Shown: positions 1-6,168, numbered from the stretch's first letter. The stretch: DNA of 6,168 nt from Deltaproteobacteria bacterium (GCA_026388755.1 JAPLJE010000489.1:1-6168); one strand, 5' to 3'. Numbers and translations are program-made. The notes: generated from the letters alone by a model not told the origin.

Positions 1-1
1 G

Positions 2-997
2 TTCATGGGCCTGAATCCCCGCTGGATCATCCGGGAGCCGTATATCCCGGTGGTCAACCGGCCCGGAACGCATCGGGCTTCTCAGCTTGGGCTTTGCGCC
101 AACCCTTGTGCCAGGGTGTTCGTGTTTCCCAATATCGGCAGTTATTTTGGCGGCGATCTGATTGCAGGGATTTTGTATTCCGGCCTGAACCTTCGGGAAG
201 AGACCGCTATCCTGGTGGATGTCGGCACCAACGCGGAAGTGGTTTTGGGAAACAAAAACTGGATGATCGCCTGCGCCGGAGCCGCGGGTCCCGCCTTGGA
301 AGGCGGGGCTGCCAGAATGGGCATGATGGCGGGTCCCGGTGTGATCGATCGGGTTGCCATTGACCCGGATACCCTTAAACTGGATATCCGCACCATTGAA
401 AACCTTCCGCCCGAGGGGATTTGCGGTTCCGGTATGATTGATCTGGCGGCCCAGCTCTTTTTATGCGGCATGCTCGACATCCGGGGAAAATTCGTTGCTT
501 CCGTATGCGGCAACCGGCTGAAGGAAATTGACGGCTTGAGGCACCTTGTGGTGGTGGATCGAAAAGAAGCGGCAACCGGCCATGACCTTTCCATATCCCA
601 GGCGGACATCGACAGCCTGATCCGGTCCAAGGCGGCCATGTACACCATTCTGGAAACCCTCACGGCTTCGGTGGGGATGGCGCCGCGGGAACTGACCCGG
701 TTTTATGTGGCCGGAACATTCGGGTCCTTCATCAACCCGGTTTCAGCCATCTCCATCGGCATGATTCCGGATCTGGAGCTTAACTGCTACCAGACCCTGG
801 GAAACAGCAGCCTCGGGGGAGCTGCCCGCATCCTTGAATCCAGCGATTTATTCGAGGAAGTCGACCAGATCCGCGACAGCATTACCTATCTGGAACTGAA
901 TGTGAATCAGGATTTCATGAACCGGTTCACCGCTGCGAAATTCCTGCCGCATACGGATCCATCGTTGTTTCCGTCGGTAAGAAAAAGTGCATCGTAG
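2..997 (+). CDS. ASKHA-domain (DUF4445) RACo-like corrinoid activation protein, 5' partial
   Basis: This is the C-terminal ATPase part of a protein of the RACo family, which uses ATP to drive reductive reactivation of corrinoid (B12) iron-sulfur or methyltransferase proteins; full-length members usually carry an N-terminal 2Fe-2S ferredoxin-like domain, which would lie before the window. The frame is open to the left edge, and the ATG at 5 is almost certainly internal (family members have a residue run such as FLGLNPR here). Counting that Met as 1, visible ASKHA motifs are a phosphate-1 motif VDVGTNAEVVLG (71-82), the Gly-rich ACAGAAGPALEGG (89-101), a phosphate-2 motif EGICGSG (137-143) and an adenosine-type motif YVAGTFGSFINP (234-245). 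The tail ends in LPHTDPSLFPSV plus a few residues. It converges on the minus-strand operon with 38 bases between stop codons. The family assignment is firm; the corrinoid partner is unknown because no corrinoid protein is in view. Confidence 0.88.
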   Translation, partial: FMGLNPRWIIREPYIPVVNRPGTHRASQLGLCANPCARVFVFPNIGSYFGGDLIAGILYSGLNLREETAILVDVGTNAEVVLGNKNWMIACAGAAGPALEGGAARMGMMAGPGVIDRVAIDPDTLKLDIRTIENLPPEGICGSGMIDLAAQLFLCGMLDIRGKFVASVCGNRLKEIDGLRHLVVVDRKEAATGHDLSISQADIDSLIRSKAAMYTILETLTASVGMAPRELTRFYVAGTFGSFINPVSAISIGMIPDLELNCYQTLGNSSLGGAARILESSDLFEEVDQIRDSITYLELNVNQDFMNRFTAAKFLPHTDPSLFPSVRKSAS

Positions 998-1035
998 CAG
1001 TCGTCGGCACGAACAATATGTTGCGGAAGTTGGTG

Positions 1036-1380
1036 TTACCGTGCTTCTTCGCAGAGCGACGCTTTGCCAGTTTCGCACCCTCCCAGACATTTCACCTTGC
1101 CGTACGAATCAGTAGCGGCACCCCCGCCCGGCTCCTTGGAGCACCATACTTCGTCCATGTCATCCTTGGCGCAATGCCCTACCCCGCACAGGATGTTGCC
1201 ATATCTGTCTTTCATGATTCCGCCGTCGTGCTGGGTACATATCACCTTTCCATATTGATCCGATTCACACTTGCCCTTCCCGCACACGACGTTCCCATAC
1301 TGGTCCTTGATGCAATTTGCATTCACTTGCGTGACGGCAGTCAAGACGATGATCAGAATAGCTATTACTCCAAATCTCAT
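1036..1380 (-). CDS. Small exported Cys-rich repeat protein of unknown function
   Basis: A 114-residue protein with an N-terminal signal peptide: Arg2, a hydrophobic core at residues 4-17 (GVIAILIIVLTAVT) and a VNA cleavage site after Ala21. The residue before Cys23 is Asn, so it is not a lipobox. The mature chain of about 93 residues is built from five degenerate units of the form D-x-(Y)-G-x-V-x-C at residues 26-33, 41-48, 58-65, 73-80 and 91-98; the fourth is the most diverged (Met replaces Tyr and the Gly is lost). Ten cysteines (23, 33, 38, 48, 65, 70, 80, 98, 102, 110) include C-x4-C pairs after units 1 and 3 and C-x3-C after unit 5. I do not recognise a named family, though similar small proteins occur in deltaproteobacteria. 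The Cys spacing would suit disulfides or metal binding; that is inference. A strong Shine-Dalgarno (AAGGAG, 5-base spacer) supports this start. It lies 27 bases after fabD and is the last gene of the operon. Confidence 0.8.
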   Translation of the reverse strand: MRFGVIAILIIVLTAVTQVNANCIKDQYGNVVCGKGKCESDQYGKVICTQHDGGIMKDRYGNILCGVGHCAKDDMDEVWCSKEPGGGAATDSYGKVKCLGGCETGKASLCEEAR

Positions 1381-1385
1381 GAGAG

Positions 1386-1391
1386 CTCCTT
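1386..1391 (-). promoter_or_regulatory. Ribosome binding site of the Cys-rich protein gene
   Basis: The minus strand reads AAGGAG followed by CTCTC and ATG. This near-perfect Shine-Dalgarno at a 5-base distance fixes the start at 1380. It shows that the minus strand, not the overlapping plus-strand frame, is the coding one. Confidence 0.75.
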
Positions 1392-1407
1392 TAAGGGGGT
1401 TCGTATT

Positions 1408-2346
1408 TTATAATAATTCAGAAATCGCCTGCTCCAGACTCTTCAGGGTATTGGCCGTGTAAACCTTGCAGGGATAGTCCCTGGGCAGGATCTGCTTTAA
1501 AAGCCCTGCCAGAACCCTTCCGGGTCCAACTTCCACAACTACATCGATCTGGTGCTCTATCAGGAACTTCATGGCCGGATACCAGCGAACCGGGCTGCAG
1601 AGCTGACGGGACATCACCGAACGGATTTCGTCCGGATTCTGCTCGGTTTCAGCAGTCACATTCAAGATTACATCGCATTGCGAAGCGTTGAAGGGGACGG
1701 TTTTCAGAAAATCCGAAAATTCCTGCTCCGCGCCCTGAATCAGCCGGCTGTGCCAGGCTCCACTCACTTTCAGGGGGATTGCCTTGGCGCCTTTTAGCAC
1801 GGCCTGGCTGGAAACCTTTTCAACCGGCCCCGGAGAGCCGGTGATGACGATTTGTTTTTCTGTATTGTGGTTGGCGACCGCAACGATGCCTTCGGCCTGA
1901 GCTTCCCGAACCAGATCCTGGATGGATTCAATCGGAAGTCCCACAATGGCATGCATGGCGCCGGCGTTTTGCGTGGCTTCCCGGTGCATGAGCTGTCCGC
2001 GTTTGTGGACGAGTTTTAGCGTGTCCTCGGCGGACAGGACCCTGGCGGCGCATAGGGCGCTGTATTCTCCCAGGCTGTGCCCGGCGGTCAGGACAGGGAA
2101 AATCCGCTGCTTGTTCAGCAGGGACAGGCAGGCCAGATTCATTGCCGTCACCGCTGGTTGAAGGTTGACGGTCTGGGTGAGGTGCTCCATGGGGCCTTTA
2201 AAGCAGAGATCCCGGATGGCAATGCCGGTAATGGCCTCGGCCATGTCGAATACCTCTCTCGCTTCGGAAAATGCCTGACATAAATCCTCTCCCATGCCCA
2301 CGCTCTGAGATCCCTGACCCGGAAAAAGGAATGCAATTTTTTTCAT
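1408..2346 (-). CDS. fabD: Malonyl-CoA:acyl carrier protein transacylase
   Basis: FabD transfers malonyl from CoA to acyl carrier protein, supplying the extender unit for cytosolic type II fatty acid synthesis. The 312 residues match the usual family length (about 310). Key motifs are all present: the N-terminal FPGQGSQ (8-14) with oxyanion Gln11, the nucleophile motif GHSLGE (89-94) with Ser91, Arg116 which binds the malonyl carboxylate, catalytic His199 in SGAWHS, and Gln248. The C-terminal VEVGPGRVLAGLLK is also typical. A consensus AGGAGG four bases before the ATG decides the start. The gene begins 18 bases after hemA and is followed 27 bases later by the Cys-rich gene. It is not accompanied by fabH, fabG, acpP or fabF here, so this is either the genome's only fabD placed outside a fab cluster or a second copy. 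Nothing suggests damage. Confidence 0.96.
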   Translation of the reverse strand: MKKIAFLFPGQGSQSVGMGEDLCQAFSEAREVFDMAEAITGIAIRDLCFKGPMEHLTQTVNLQPAVTAMNLACLSLLNKQRIFPVLTAGHSLGEYSALCAARVLSAEDTLKLVHKRGQLMHREATQNAGAMHAIVGLPIESIQDLVREAQAEGIVAVANHNTEKQIVITGSPGPVEKVSSQAVLKGAKAIPLKVSGAWHSRLIQGAEQEFSDFLKTVPFNASQCDVILNVTAETEQNPDEIRSVMSRQLCSPVRWYPAMKFLIEHQIDVVVEVGPGRVLAGLLKQILPRDYPCKVYTANTLKSLEQAISELL

Positions 2347-2350
2347 AAAA

Positions 2351-2356
2351 CCTCCT
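2351..2356 (-). promoter_or_regulatory. Ribosome binding site of fabD
   Basis: AGGAGG on the minus strand, followed by TTTT and the fabD ATG at 2346. It lies in the 18-base gap after the hemA stop, which is a tandem TGA TGA. Confidence 0.75.
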
Positions 2357-2364
2357 GAAAGTCA

Positions 2365-3645
2365 TCAACCGTTTGTTTCATCGTCCAGATTGAAGAGCTT
2401 GCGGGTCACGTCAATGTGAATCGATTTGTCTCCGTAACAGCCGTTTCTTTTTAAATATACCGTTGGATCATGAAGTATTTTATTGACCATGGCCTGGGTC
2501 ATTCGCTGAAGGGCGGTGCGATCGTCTTCAGAAAGATGTTTGAGGGATTGCAGGGTTTTTTGGATTTCGGATTCGGCAATATGCTCCATTTTAGCTCTCA
2601 GCGCCACGATGGTGGGTACAACGCCCAGACTTTCATACCACTTGCGGAATTGAATGACGGCCTCATCCACAATGCGTTCCCCTTTGACAGCCTCCCGATT
2701 CCGGTCCTCGATGTTTTCGTCGATGACATTTTTCAAGTCATCGATATCATAAACGTAAGCATTGCTCAGGCGGTTGATTTCGGGATCAATGTCGCGGGGA
2801 ACGGCAATATCGATGAAAAAAACCGGCCGGTTTTTGCGGATGCGCATAACCGATTTCATCTGATCGCGGGTCAGAATGAATCCGGGTGCGCCGGTTGAGC
2901 TGATGACGATGTCCACTTCTTCCAAACATTCAGAAACTTCTTCAAGCCGGATGGCCCGGCCTTTGAATCGTTTTGCCAACTCCATGCCGCGTTCAAAAGT
3001 CCGGTTTGCCACGAAAACATCGCCGGACCGGTTTCGAAGCAGGTGCTCGACCGCCAATTCAGCCATTTCTCCGGCGCCGATCAGCAACACTTTTTTATCT
3101 TCCAGAGAGCCGAATATCTTGCGTCCCAGCTCAATGGCCGCGTAACTGATGGATACGGCATGGTCGCCGATGCCGGTTTCACTGCGTACTCTTTTGGCCA
3201 CAAAAAAAGTCTTGTGAAGCAGGCGGTTCAGAATCACACCGGAAGTGTTTTTCTGTGTTGCGGTCAGATAGGCGTCTTTCATCTGACCCAGAATCTGGGG
3301 CTCTCCGACGACCATGGAATCCAGGCTGGAAGCCACTCGAAAAACATGGCGTATGGCATCTTCTCCGGTATGAATATAAAGGGCATTTTCAAATTCGGAA
3401 ACAGGTATCTGTTTGATTTCAGAGATATATTGTTTGGCGGTTTGAATCGCAAGTAGTCTGTCCGAAGTCGTCATCAGGATTTCCACCCGATTACAGGTAG
3501 AAACCAGGACCATTTCTGAAAGGTGCGGATAATTGCTGAAATCATCCAGAGCCGTTGCGATTTGGTCCCCGGAAAAGGCAAGACATTCCCGAAGCTCAAC
3601 CGGAGCGGTTTTGTGATTTAATCCCAAAAGTACGATATCAATCAT
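2365..3645 (-). CDS. hemA: Glutamyl-tRNA reductase
   Basis: HemA reduces glutamyl-tRNA(Glu) with NADPH to glutamate-1-semialdehyde, the first committed step of C5-pathway tetrapyrrole synthesis. From the start at 3645 the protein has 426 residues, the normal family length. Visible are the N-terminal GLNHKTAPVELRE (8-20), the catalytic STCNRVE (49-55) with Cys51, His100, the conserved SLDSMVVGEPQILGQMKDAY (107-126), GIGDHAVSISYAAIELG (158-174), the NADPH-binding GAGEMAE (190-196), and a helical C-terminal dimerisation domain with ALQRMTQAMVNKILHDP. The start at 3645 is chosen because family members begin just before GLNHKT, but it has no clear Shine-Dalgarno. An in-frame ATG at 3705 would add 20 unrelated residues; it overlaps the ccsA-like gene by 23 bases and has AAAAGG five bases upstream. 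The gene sits between the ccsA-like gene (37-base gap) and fabD (18-base gap). Function is certain; the exact start is not. Confidence 0.96.
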   Translation of the reverse strand: MIDIVLLGLNHKTAPVELRECLAFSGDQIATALDDFSNYPHLSEMVLVSTCNRVEILMTTSDRLLAIQTAKQYISEIKQIPVSEFENALYIHTGEDAIRHVFRVASSLDSMVVGEPQILGQMKDAYLTATQKNTSGVILNRLLHKTFFVAKRVRSETGIGDHAVSISYAAIELGRKIFGSLEDKKVLLIGAGEMAELAVEHLLRNRSGDVFVANRTFERGMELAKRFKGRAIRLEEVSECLEEVDIVISSTGAPGFILTRDQMKSVMRIRKNRPVFFIDIAVPRDIDPEINRLSNAYVYDIDDLKNVIDENIEDRNREAVKGERIVDEAVIQFRKWYESLGVVPTIVALRAKMEHIAESEIQKTLQSLKHLSEDDRTALQRMTQAMVNKILHDPTVYLKRNGCYGDKSIHIDVTRKLFNLDDETNG

Positions 3646-3682
3646 AATCGGATGGCAAAACTCATAAAAGTCATCAAAGGTG

Positions 3683-4491
3683 CTACCAGCGGGTAAATAC
3701 ACCATGATGACCTTTTAAAAACAGATTAACGCCAAGAAACGTGAAGATTACCACACAAAAACCGATGATGGCCAGGATCGCTGCCTTTCTGCCTCGCCAG
3801 CCGACGGTCAGACGTTCGTGAATCAGGGCCGCATAGATCAGCCATGTGATTGCAGACCAGATTTCCTTGGGATCCCAGCTGAGAAACTTTCCCCAAATCA
3901 GTTTGGCATAGACAAAACCTGTGGCCAGTCCGATGGTCAGCAGGGTGAATCCCGCAACAATGCAGGTATAGCCGGAAGCATCCAGAAGTTCCAGAGAGGG
4001 CAGGCGCTTGTAGAAAAAACTGCGCTTTTTGGTTTTGATGGCATTTTCCTGAAACAGGTAAAGAATCCCAATACCGCAGGCCAGTGCAAAGGCCGCTTCT
4101 CCGACAAAAACCGCCAGGATGTGGAAAACCAGCCAGATGCTGCGAAAACTGGTCTGAGCCACAATGGATGCGCGCGGCAAAAGGGCGGAAGCGACCATCA
4201 CCAGACCGGCCAGAGGCACGACAAAAGCGCCAAGGACCTTCAGGTTAAAGCGATATAGAGACAGAATATACACCCCGGATAGGGTCCATGCAGCCATGGA
4301 CAGGGCTTCGTGAAGGTCCCGGACCGGAATATGGCCAGCCATGAAAAAATTGTATCCAAGGGTTGCCGTGTGACTTATAAAGGCTAAGACAAGAATATCT
4401 GAAGGGCATTTTTCTGCAGAAAAAGATAGGACAGATATCCTGCTGAACTGAGTAAATACAGGAAAGTGATGCCGATTATCACCGTTTCCAT
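3683..4491 (-). CDS. CcsA/HemX-like cytochrome c assembly membrane protein, apparent frameshift near the N-terminus
   Basis: A polytopic inner-membrane protein of the CcsA/CcmC/HemX heme-handling family, often found beside hemA. The body, read in the frame that ends at 3683, carries SHTATLGYN, GHIPVRDLHEALS, a FHILAVFVGEAAF helix with a conserved His, the tryptophan-rich signature WGKFLSWDPKEIW and a second conserved His in LIYAALIHER, with roughly seven membrane segments. The N-terminus is broken. The ATG at 4491 opens a different frame encoding a family-typical first helix (LYLLSSAGYLSYLFLQKNA) that hits TAG at 4386-4384, while the body frame upstream of about 4400 reads a hydrophilic, non-family sequence and can only begin at a TTG at 4495. 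Joining the two needs a -1 shift (one missing base, or 3n+1) between about 4425 and 4384. Alternatives are a sequencing error, a real mutation or frameshifting. No CcsB/ResB partner is in the window, which favours a HemX-like role. The family is well supported; integrity is doubtful. Confidence 0.85.
3711..3716 (-). promoter_or_regulatory. Possible Shine-Dalgarno serving an upstream hemA start
   Basis: AAAAGG on the minus strand, 5 bases before the in-frame ATG at 3705, inside the last codons of the ccsA-like gene. The family-aligned hemA start at 3645 has no comparable site. Either the longer protein is made, or ribosomes finishing the ccsA-like gene (stop at 3685-3683) reinitiate at 3645. 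Confidence 0.35.
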
Positions 4492-4527
4492 TCAATTGCC
4501 CCGTATAGCCTGTCTGAAAGCTTGTTG

Positions 4528-5199
4528 TTAAATGTCATCCCCACGCTCACTCACCCAATCATACCCATACCCCGGTCCCAGGACCGATATCAACATTGTG
4601 TCGATTCGAGCCCTGTCACCGTCTCGAATGCATTCCAGCAGCCCCTGGTCGATCAGGCTTACAAAAACTTGCCGATGCGCCTCGGGATCACGGGTCCGTT
4701 CCAGCAAAATTTTGCGCATTGCTCCCATGAGTTTTAGAAACTCGGCATATTCCGGACCGAACTGCGCCTCAAGCTGCTTTCGAAGCCTTCTGGCAAATGC
4801 CGGACTCTTTCCCGAAGTGGATATGGCAATAATCAAATCCCCCCGTTCAATGATGGAGGGAAGGATAAAATTGCACAGATCGGGCTGGTCCGCAATGTTG
4901 CACAGTTTTCCCTGCTTCCGGGCGTCATCGTGAATGGCGCGGTTCAGATCCTTGTTGTCTGTTGCGCCAATGACCAGAAAAACGCCGTCAAGATCAGATG
5001 CCTGGTAGGGCCGCTGTTTCAGCGAAATGCGATTTTCCTGAGCCAGGTCAAATATTTGGTTCGTCACTTCCGGGCTGACCACGGTCACCACGGCGCCGCA
5101 GTCCAGCAGCGTCCTGACTTTGCGGGTTCCCACGGCGCCGCCCCCGACAACCAGGCAGGAATGATGCCGGACATCCAGATTTACGGGATAATATTTCAT
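4528..5199 (-). CDS. Precorrin-2 dehydrogenase/sirohydrochlorin ferrochelatase (CysG N-terminal/Met8/SirC type)
   Basis: A stand-alone counterpart of the N-terminal half of CysG, which oxidises precorrin-2 to sirohydrochlorin with NAD+ and in bifunctional members inserts Fe2+ to give siroheme. The 223 residues fit this class; there is no fused uroporphyrinogen methyltransferase domain. Motifs seen are MKYYPVNLDV at the N-terminus, the Rossmann GGGAVGTRK (19-27), ATDNKDLN (79-86), NIADQPDLCNF (101-111) with Asp104 matching the catalytic aspartate of CysG, LPS (113-115), and ISTSGKSPAFARRLR (126-140) matching the serine-bearing loop of CysG. The C-terminal helical domain follows. The start overlaps the MBL gene stop by ATGA, and a GGAGG lies about a dozen bases upstream. 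The ccsA-like gene starts 36 bases downstream, then hemA. In a sulfate reducer the product would supply sulfite reductase siroheme and, through siroheme decarboxylation, heme; that link is inferred. Whether it chelates iron as well as dehydrogenates cannot be read from sequence. Confidence 0.92.
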   Translation of the reverse strand: MKYYPVNLDVRHHSCLVVGGGAVGTRKVRTLLDCGAVVTVVSPEVTNQIFDLAQENRISLKQRPYQASDLDGVFLVIGATDNKDLNRAIHDDARKQGKLCNIADQPDLCNFILPSIIERGDLIIAISTSGKSPAFARRLRKQLEAQFGPEYAEFLKLMGAMRKILLERTRDPEAHRQVFVSLIDQGLLECIRDGDRARIDTMLISVLGPGYGYDWVSERGDDI

Positions 5200-5975
5200 A
5201 GCCGCATGAGGTCCTCCGCCAGGACAAGCTCTCCATTATAAGTTTTCCGGCATTCATTTTCAATATCAAATATGTCGCAGCGGGGATAAAAATGGGTCAG
5301 CACCAGTTTTTTCACGCCGGCGCTTGTGGCAATGCTGCCTGCCAGGGAAGGAGAAAGATGCCCCTGAACTTTTTCCTCATCCGCATGCGAGCACTCGCAA
5401 ATCAGGACCTGCGCATCCGCGGACAGTGTAATCAGATTGTCAGTATAATCCGTATCGCCGGAATAGACCACCGAATAACCGGATGGCGATGCAATCCGGT
5501 AAGAAACGCTCTCCGGGTTGTGGGCAGCCGGCCGGGTGCAGACCGAAAATTGATCGAATTCCAGACGGTCAGGAACTTGGGTATTCATCTCGACAATCGA
5601 CAGGATGTCTGTGTCCAGTTCAATCCAGTGGCCGTAGGCCTGTTTGAGCGCCTGGTAAAAGGCTGAAAAACCTTTTCCCGCGATGAGGGTTAGAGGCGTT
5701 TTTCGAGTTCTGTGCTCTGAATACTTGGTCGCAAACAGAAAGGGAATCAGTTCCGAAGTATGATCCGGGTGAAAGTGGCTGAAGAAAATACAGGAAATAT
5801 CAAAAATGGAAACGCCGCATTCAAGCATCCTTCGAAGGGTTCCGGCGCCGGCATCAAAAAGCAGTTTCTCCCCGCCGGTTTCCATCAAGACCGAGCAGGA
5901 GCTTCTGCGGAGTGAAGGGACGCAGGTTCCTGATCCCAGAATGGTTATACGAATGGGGTTTTTGGCATCTTTCAT
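5196..5975 (-). CDS. MBL-fold metallo-hydrolase, RNase Z-like
   Basis: A 259-residue metallo-beta-lactamase-fold hydrolase related to ribonuclease Z. It begins with ILGSGTCVPS (12-21) and FDAGAGTLRRM (40-50), followed by the complete zinc motif SHFHPDH (66-72: His67, His69, Asp71, His72). Further expected ligands are His152 (AAHNPES), Asp174 (YSGDTDYTD), His206 (GHLSP) and His228 (LTHFYPR), so a binuclear metal site looks intact. Residues 85-100 between the metal motif and the next strand are short, and I cannot identify the extended tRNA-clamping arm of true RNase Z. The substrate is therefore unknown; tRNA 3' processing, cyclic nucleotide or other phosphodiester hydrolysis are all open. It overlaps the upstream DHH gene by ATGA and the downstream siroheme gene by ATGA, implying translational coupling. 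No membrane or signal sequence is seen, so it is cytosolic. Confidence 0.9.
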   Translation of the reverse strand: MKDAKNPIRITILGSGTCVPSLRRSSCSVLMETGGEKLLFDAGAGTLRRMLECGVSIFDISCIFFSHFHPDHTSELIPFLFATKYSEHRTRKTPLTLIAGKGFSAFYQALKQAYGHWIELDTDILSIVEMNTQVPDRLEFDQFSVCTRPAAHNPESVSYRIASPSGYSVVYSGDTDYTDNLITLSADAQVLICECSHADEEKVQGHLSPSLAGSIATSAGVKKLVLTHFYPRCDIFDIENECRKTYNGELVLAEDLMRL

Positions 5976-6168
5976 GTTTTTTTCCGCTCAATCCGGTCAA
6001 TCACCCAGTTCAGCAACCGGCCGTCGATTTTATGGTCCAGTACTCCTTCGATGTTGACAAGCGGAATTTCCGCCCTTGCCATGCCTTTATGCCCCCCGGC
6101 GGATCCAAATGCCCCAAAAGCCTTTTTGGCCAATTTCCCGGCGTCTTTTCGAAGTCCGTCATTTCTGA
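5972..6168 (-). CDS. DHH-family phosphoesterase, C-terminal end (DHHA1 region), 5' partial
   Basis: The last 64 codons of a gene that starts beyond the right edge of the window; the first complete codon is at 6166. The sequence GAFGSAGGHKGMARAEIPL (18-36 of the visible part) matches the Gly-Gly-His substrate-binding motif of the DHHA1 subdomain in DHH phosphoesterases (RecJ, NrnA/oligoribonuclease and related enzymes), and the short tail LLNWVIDRIERKKT is a typical end. The DHH catalytic domain is out of view, so I cannot say whether it acts on nanoRNA, cyclic dinucleotides or DNA. Its TGA overlaps the MBL gene ATG by ATGA, making it the most upstream visible member of the operon. The family call rests on one motif and is moderately sure. 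Confidence 0.75.
   Translation of the reverse strand, partial: RNDGLRKDAGKLAKKAFGAFGSAGGHKGMARAEIPLVNIEGVLDHKIDGRLLNWVIDRIERKKT

Noticed and set aside
142..663. Long minus-strand open frame opposite the ASKHA gene
   Set aside because: It is an antisense shadow of a strongly conserved coding region; its translation shows no family motif.
981..1010. Possible intrinsic terminator for the minus-strand operon (GTGC...GCAC followed by TTTTT)
   Set aside because: The stem is only four base pairs with a 16-base loop and lies within the end of the opposing coding sequence; too weak to call. No better terminator is visible between the converging stop codons (998-1035).
1312..1320. Lipoprotein attachment site at Cys23 of the Cys-rich protein
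   Set aside because: The residue before the cysteine is Asn, not Gly/Ala/Ser, and a standard VNA signal peptidase I site precedes it.
1018..1413. Plus-strand open frame opposite the Cys-rich gene
   Set aside because: It mirrors the minus-strand gene, lacks a ribosome binding site and recognisable motifs, while the minus frame has a signal peptide, a strong Shine-Dalgarno and internal repeats.
2470..3456. Plus-strand open frames opposite hemA
   Set aside because: They are shadows of hemA, which is intact with all catalytic motifs; no ribosome binding sites or domains support them.
4400..4430. Programmed -1 ribosomal frameshift site in the ccsA-like gene
   Set aside because: The A5 and T5 runs do not form a canonical slippery heptamer in the reading frame, and I did not see a clear downstream stem-loop. 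An indel is the simpler reading.

Overview
The window reads as chromosomal core-gene DNA from an anaerobic deltaproteobacterium, most likely a sulfate reducer of the Desulfobacterota. The reasons are family resemblance and gene order: a RACo-like ASKHA (DUF4445) corrinoid-activation protein, glutamyl-tRNA reductase next to a CcsA/HemX-like membrane protein and a siroheme-synthase N-terminal enzyme, and a small secreted Cys-rich repeat protein of a kind I associate with this group. The taxonomic call is inference; there is no rRNA or marker gene in the window. I see no tRNA, rRNA, CRISPR array, insertion sequence or phage gene, and no gene-free stretch longer than about 40 bases.

Layout. Positions 2-997 (+) hold the C-terminal part of the ASKHA protein, whose start lies before the window. 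Everything else is on the minus strand, converging on it, and reads from right to left as one apparent operon: the end of a DHH-family phosphoesterase (6168-5972), an RNase Z-like MBL-fold hydrolase (5975-5196), a precorrin-2 dehydrogenase/sirohydrochlorin ferrochelatase (5199-4528), a CcsA/HemX-like membrane protein with an apparent frameshift (4491-3683), hemA (3645-2365), fabD (2346-1408) and the small exported Cys-rich protein (1380-1036). The first three overlap by ATGA junctions and the rest are separated by 18-37 bases, so they are probably co-transcribed from a promoter to the right of the window.

Functionally, the middle of the operon serves tetrapyrroles. HemA makes the first committed precursor from Glu-tRNA, the SirC/CysG-N enzyme diverts precorrin-2 to siroheme (cofactor of sulfite reductase and, in sulfate reducers, also a heme precursor), and the CcsA/HemX-like protein belongs to the heme-handling/cytochrome c assembly family. 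FabD (fatty acid synthesis), the MBL hydrolase and the DHH protein have no obvious direct link to this pathway.

The two points most worth a second look are the -1-type frame break in the N-terminus of the ccsA-like gene, which separates a family-typical first transmembrane helix from the rest of the protein, and the exported protein with five D-x-(Y)-G-x-V-x-C-type repeats and ten cysteines.
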